In this document: one piece after another, positions 59,167 through 64,000 of the stretch
How positions within the stretch are numbered: position 1 is the stretch's first letter
Layout: every line of letters starts with the position of its first letter
DNA from: Nymphaea colorata
Lineage: Eukaryota; Streptophyta; Magnoliopsida; Nymphaeales; Nymphaeaceae
Assembly (NCBI RefSeq): GCF_008831285.2
Contig: NC_045146.1
Span: 4,910,972-4,974,971 of the forward strand
Direction: 5' to 3'
DNA length: 64,000 nt
Notes under the pieces: model-generated
The model's input: only the letters and a program-made list of their open reading frames with translations
The model's database searches: none
Told to the model about the DNA's origin: nothing
Translations under genes and position numbers: made by a program

Positions 59167-60730
59167 AAGACAAGAGACAGATTAGATAAAAGGAAACAGT
59201 AATGAGACACAAAAATTATAAAAAAAAAAATAAATGAAATAAATCTACATATGCATGAAATCAACAAACTCGCAAGCATTGAAAAAAATTAAAAAAACGA
59301 CATTTAGAAAAACCCTTAGAACATTGGGATAAACATAAAACTTATTTAAAAATAGAACTAATAAACCAAGACAGTATCATAACTCAACCACCATTAAGAT
59401 ATGTACCAAGTGACCTAAAAGAGTTTGACAAACATATAAAATAATTATTAAAAAAAGGGTATATTAAAGAATCTAACTCAAAACATAGTAGCCCAACATT
59501 CATAGTTAATAAACACAGTGAACAAAAACGAGATAAAACAAGGATGGTGATAAATTATAGAAACTTAAATGCCAAAACAAAAACTTATAACTATTCGATA
59601 CCAAATAAAATATTAAACTTAAAACAGATATCAAGATATAATTACTTCAGCAAATTTGACTGTAAAAATAGATTCTACCACTTAAAGATAGAAGAAGAAA
59701 GTAAAAAACTAACAACCTTTACATTACCTAATAGATTCTATGAATGAAATGTATTATCTTTTGGATACAAAAATGCACCTAGACGATTCCAAACATTTAT
59801 GGACCAAAAATTTAAAGGCATTAGAAATTGCATCATATACGTAGACGATATATTACTATATACTTACACACTGGAAAATCACTATGATTTTCTTAGCGAA
59901 TTTGTGAAATATGCAACAGAAGCAGAAATATCAATAAGTAAAAGTAAGCAATTATTTGTAGAAAAACAAATAGAATTCTTATGAATAGAAATAGATAAAG
60001 CAGAAATTAAAAAGCAAAACCACATAATATAAAAAATAGCAATGTTTAACGATTTGGACACAAAGGTAAAATTACAATCATTTTTAAGATTAGTTAACCA
60101 AGTACAGGAATATATACCAAAATTATCAAAACATTTAAAAATAGATTAAGTGTGACGGAAAATAAAAGCGACGTAGGAGAAACGAGCTATAAAAATACTA
60201 ATTTTTTATAAAGGTAGTTATATACAATAATATTAGAAGAACATTAATAGATACAGGATAAGGAGATAACTATACAACCACATAAATTATAGGAGAATAT
60301 CTAATATTCCCCATTAATCACAAGTACAAAGACATACAAGGAAATATCATAAAAAGTAAAGGAAGTATAATTGGCTAAATAAATTAGAGTCATGCAAGAT
60401 AGAAAAATAAATAATTAGAAATTACCACACAAAATAAAAAGATAATTATTCCAAGAGACTTAGATGAATAGATGGATAAGTGCGTTAGAATTCACAAAAG
60501 AATGTAAAAAAGAATACAAGAGGAAAATTACCCAAAAAAATTACACATGATTTCAAGATATATATATTACTATACAAATTTATCAAAAATATTAGAGAAC
60601 GAATAAGACAAAGATGGAAACTAGACACAGAAGTTTGGAAAGGATCAGAGACGTCCTACTCAGATTATGAAGAATATCTACAACATGAGTTGTATGGATA
60701 AGGATAAATTTATCTACATACTAATAAAAA
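59167..60730 (+). repeat. Left arm of a long inverted repeat of pararetroviral DNA (RT copy C plus protease-like segment)
   Basis: About 1.56 kb, inverted relative to 61125-62818. It contains the pre-RT segment (PPLRYVPSDL at about 59390), RT with the catalytic box IYVDDILLYT at about 59833-59862, then at about 60150 an abrupt jump from RT into a segment with an aspartic-protease-like LIDTG (60243). That jump is present at the same place in the other arm. Stops throughout. Confidence 0.85.
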
Positions 60731-61124
60731 TAATAGTCAACGGATATCACAGTAGATATTATACTCATTATATAGATACAGGAGTACAAATAAATATATG
60801 TAAAAAAAACTGCCTATCAGAAGATAATTGAGAAAAATTAAAAACAAAGATAGAAGTACAAAGATTTAATGGAATAAAAAATACCATAAAATACAGAGCC
60901 ACTAATAATACAATACAAATATGAAAAAAGCTAATTAAGATAGAATGAATCTATGCTTTTGAATTCGAATGAAAAGATATAATACTAGGAAGGCCATTTA
61001 TAAACAATTATTTACCTATACAAATAACAAAGAAACACTTGATATTAACAACACCATGTAAAACTAAACATAAGCATCAGAAGTAAAAAAAAAACATAGA
61101 AAGAAAGGAGACGGATTAGATAAA
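60731..61124 (+). pseudogene. Endogenous pararetrovirus: retropepsin remnant in the loop of the inverted repeat
   Basis: Reads THYIDTGVQINIC (active-site DTG) at about 60757-60800, then KDIILGRPFINNYLPIQ at about 60975 and HLILTTPCKTK at about 61035. This is the usual arrangement of a caulimovirid protease just before RT. In-frame stops replace several Trp codons. It is the unpaired spacer between the two arms. Confidence 0.65.
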
Positions 61125-62818
61125 TTTTTATTAGTATGTAGATAAATTTATCCTTATCCATTCCACTTATGTTGTAGATATTCTTCGTGATCTGAGTAGG
61201 ATGCCATTGATCCTTCCCAAACTTCTATGCCCAGTTCTCATCTTTGGATTATTCGTTCTCTGATATTGTTGATAAATTTATATAGTAAAATATATATCTT
61301 GAAATCATGTGCTATATTTTTAGCTAATTCTCCTCTTGTATTCTTTTATGAATTCTAATGCATTTATCCCTTTATTCGTCTAAGTCTCTTGGGATAATTA
61401 TCCTTTTATTTCCTGTGGTAATTTCTAATATTTTTTTCTATCTTTTATGACTATTTTATTTAGCCACTTATTTCCTAGTATTATGTCTATTTTTCCATCA
61501 CTTCTGGTTTCTTGGATTTCAAATGTCATATTAAATCTGTAGCTAGGCGTTATTACTTCTTTACTTATACTTCCTTTACTGCTTATAATATTTTTTTGTA
61601 TGTCTTTGATATTTCCTTGCATGTCTTTGTATTTGTGATTACTGAAGAATATTAGATCTTACAGGAGAATATTATATCTTCTCCTGTAATTTTTGAGGTT
61701 ATATAGTTATCTCATGATCCTGTATCTATTAATATTCTTATAATATTATTGTCTATAACTGCTTTTTTAAAAAATAATTATTTTTGTAACTCGTTTCTCC
61801 TACGTTGCTTCTATTTTCCATCACACTTAATCTGTTTTTAAATGTTATGATAATTTTGGTATATATTCCCGTACTTGGTTAACTAATCCTAAAAATGATT
61901 GTAAATTTACCTTTGTATCCAAATCATTAAACATTGCAATTGTTTGTATTATGTGCTTTTACATTTTAACTTTTGCTTTATCTATTTCTATTCCTAAGAA
62001 TTCTATTTGTTTTTTCACAAATAATTGCTTTTTTTATTTATTGGTATTCCTGTTTCTGTTGCATATTTCACAAATTCTCTAAGCAAATTATAGTGGTCTT
62101 CTACTGTGTATAAATCTAGTAATATATCATCTATGTATATGATGCAATTTCTAAGGCCTTTAAATTTTTGGTCCATAAATGTTTGGAATCGTCTTGGTGC
62201 GTTTTTGTATTTTTGTATCCAAAAGATAATACATTCCATACGTAGAATCCATTGGGTATTGTAATGGTTGTTAGTTTTTTATTTTCTTCTTCTATTTTTA
62301 AGTGGTAGAAGACATTTTTACAGTCAAATTTATTGAATTAATTATATCCTGATATTTGTTTTAATTTTAATATTTTATTTGGTATCGGGTAGTTATAACT
62401 TTTTGTTTTGGTATTTAAGTTTCTATAATCTATCACCATCCTTGTTTCACTTCGTTTTTTTTTCACTGTGCTTATTAACTATGAATGCTGGCTACTATGT
62501 TTTGAGTTAGATTCTTCAATATGCCCTTCTTTTAGTAATTCTTTTATATGTTTGTCAAACTCTTCTAGGTCACTTGGTACATATCTTAATGGTGGTTGAG
62601 TTATGATACTGTCTGGGTTTATTAATTCTACTTTTACATAAGTTTTATATTTGTCCCAATGTTCTAAGGGTTTTTCTGAATACAGTTTCTCTAATAATTT
62701 TTCAATGCTTGCTAGTTCGTTGATTTCATACATATGTAGATTTATTTCATTTATTCTTTTTGTTTGTAATTTTTGTGACTCATTACTGTTTCCTTTTATC
62801 CAATCTGTCTCTTGTCTT
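61125..62818 (-). repeat. Right arm of the pararetroviral inverted repeat (RT copy D plus protease-like segment)
   Basis: Minus-strand counterpart of 59167-60730, about 1.69 kb because of small insertions. It contains, on the minus strand, PPLRYVPSDLEEFDKHIKEL at about 62550-62610, RT with IYIDDILLD at about 62110-62145, the RT-to-protease jump near 61850, an intact LIDTGS protease-like triad at about 61715-61730, and an open piece (NMTFEIQETRSDGKIDIILG) at about 61440-61530. Somewhat less decayed than the left arm. Confidence 0.85.
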
Positions 62819-62895
62819 TGTATGTTTCTTACTACTAATGCTTCTATTTTGGTTTTACATGGTGTTGTTAATATCAAGTGTTTGTCTGTTAAAAA
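62819..62895 (-). other. End of retropepsin segment joined to right arm
   Basis: On the minus strand it reads HLILTTPCKTKIEALVVRNI and is continuous in frame with the right-arm polyprotein. This is the normal viral order (protease then RT), which the left arm has lost. Confidence 0.55.
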
Positions 62896-63539
62896 AAGTA
62901 TACTACTATTACAAAACAAACTAAGACTAATTAAAACGAATCTAGGAAGAAGTTTTTTAGAGATATATGAAATGACCTTAGACTTGTAACAAATAAAGAA
63001 GAAATGCAGATAGAGGGTGTTATGGACAAAATGACGAGACTACACAAATAAAATGAAAAGCATAAAATAGGAAAGAATGTATGACAAAATGAAGTTGAAG
63101 TTGAACAAAGTATTACACACATAGACTTGCTAGAAACAATGGAAAATGTAGAGGTAAATATGAACACAACCCCAAAAGAAATTACAAAAGAAGAAAACCC
63201 TATACGAAGAGAATCAAACAAGGAAGATATACGAAAAAAGAAGAAAGATGAATGAACCAAGATTCTTGGAACAAAGACACAAGAAATTATGGGAATCCAT
63301 ATTAACAAATACAAATAGTTTAAAAATTATACATGAAGTAGGAATACTAAACCTTTATGAAGCCAAAACCATATTAGAAACAATAGAAAGACACAAGAAA
63401 TTATGGGAATCCATATTAACAAATACAAATAGTTTAAAAATTATACATGAAGTAGAAATACTAAACGTTTATGAAGCCAAAACCATATTAGAAACAATAG
63501 AATCCATCTACCTTGTTTTTCTATCAACATGATATTGTT
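62896..63539 (+). pseudogene. Endogenous pararetrovirus remnant with a 114-bp coding tandem duplication
   Basis: 62896-63070 repeats 58797-58960 in direct orientation. From 63275 a 114-bp unit is duplicated in tandem (63275-63388 and 63389-63502). It encodes a 38-residue unit (RHKKLWESILTNTNSLKIIH then EVGILNLYEAKTILETIE) twice, with three residue differences, in an open frame 63248-63532. Lys/Glu-rich, probably helical. I do not recognise the viral protein. Confidence 0.55.
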
Positions 63540-64000
63540 TTGCCTATGTATAACCTTTAAGAACTACATTCATGCTTATAGAACACTTAGATCTAATTTC
63601 ATCTAAAATTTTGGTACCTCCGGCTGGTTTCATACAATACACCTCTACTAATCCGTCGACCTCACCATATGGCATTTTGTTTCCCCTAACACGGCATCTT
63701 GCCCCAAATGGGTACTCTTTCTTGCCGTTGTCTCTTGGTTTTTGAGTTTCACAATTTGTTCCTATTCTCAGATAGTATTTCCTAATATCTTAGACTATCA
63801 ACTTAAGTTTCTGTATTCATGGATGAGTTTTAAATTTATACATAGCAATCTTTTCATGTTTCTACATTAACTATTCAGACTTTTGAAAGATAAGTTATTT
63901 TATTTCATAAAAGAAATCATAACATACATCAAGAAAAGATAACTACTTACAATGACTTCCTCTATATCCTCATAGATGCTGCTTACATTTGTTAGGCTGT
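63540..64000 (-). other. Inverted copy of the pararetroviral leader (matches 57630-58080)
   Basis: The reverse complement matches 57630-58080, including GAGGAAGTCATTGTAAGTAG and the short ORF start (CATATGGTGAGGTCGACGG). It runs off the window edge, so the viral cluster continues beyond 64,000. Confidence 0.8.

Overview
This window is nuclear DNA of a flowering plant. The evidence is spliced plant genes (a six-exon UMP synthase locus, an OVATE-family gene), LTR retrotransposon and hAT remnants with initiator-tRNA primer sites, tRNA-derived SINEs, long (AT)n and (CT)n(AT)n microsatellites, and integrated plant pararetrovirus (Caulimoviridae) DNA. I cannot name the species or order from sequence alone. 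Gene density is very low. Most of the window is AT-rich intergenic DNA with degraded mobile elements.

Layout. 0-12 kb: a badly decayed hAT transposase (about 1.4-3.7 kb), exon-like fragments of unrecognised genes, and non-autonomous repeats. 12.4-15.9 kb: a Copia element with a good primer site, gag and integrase, truncated before reverse transcriptase. 17.8-18.3 kb: a frameshifted fragment of an Orn/Lys/Arg decarboxylase-type gene. 19.6-23.2 kb (minus): all six exons of UMP synthase with intact splice sites, but with an in-frame TAG in the linker and a 2-base loss in a CA run. One of its introns holds a 412-bp near-perfect hairpin. 23.6-24.5 kb: a 200-220 bp tandem array. 25.2-25.5 kb: a tRNA-derived SINE. 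27.2-29.1 kb (minus): a decayed Copia RT/RNase H. 29-40 kb: intergenic DNA with SINE- and MITE-like repeats. 40.9-43.4 kb: a single-exon OVATE-family gene of 844 codons, the best intact gene in the window. 48.6-49.1 kb: a plausible two-exon coding segment that I do not recognise. 51.6-52.1 kb: a GC-rich element with long inverted ends that directly abuts viral DNA. 52.1-64.0 kb: a rearranged, non-functional cluster of pararetrovirus fragments with four partial RT copies. It includes an inverted repeat with arms of about 1.6 kb, and it continues past the window edge.

The functional content is therefore small: one probable transcription regulator (OFP), one pyrimidine-biosynthesis locus whose integrity is in doubt, and perhaps one unknown small gene. 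The strongest leads are two structures that would fold into long double-stranded RNA if transcribed: the UMP synthase intron hairpin and the inverted viral repeat. Both are plausible small-RNA sources, but nothing in the sequence alone proves expression.
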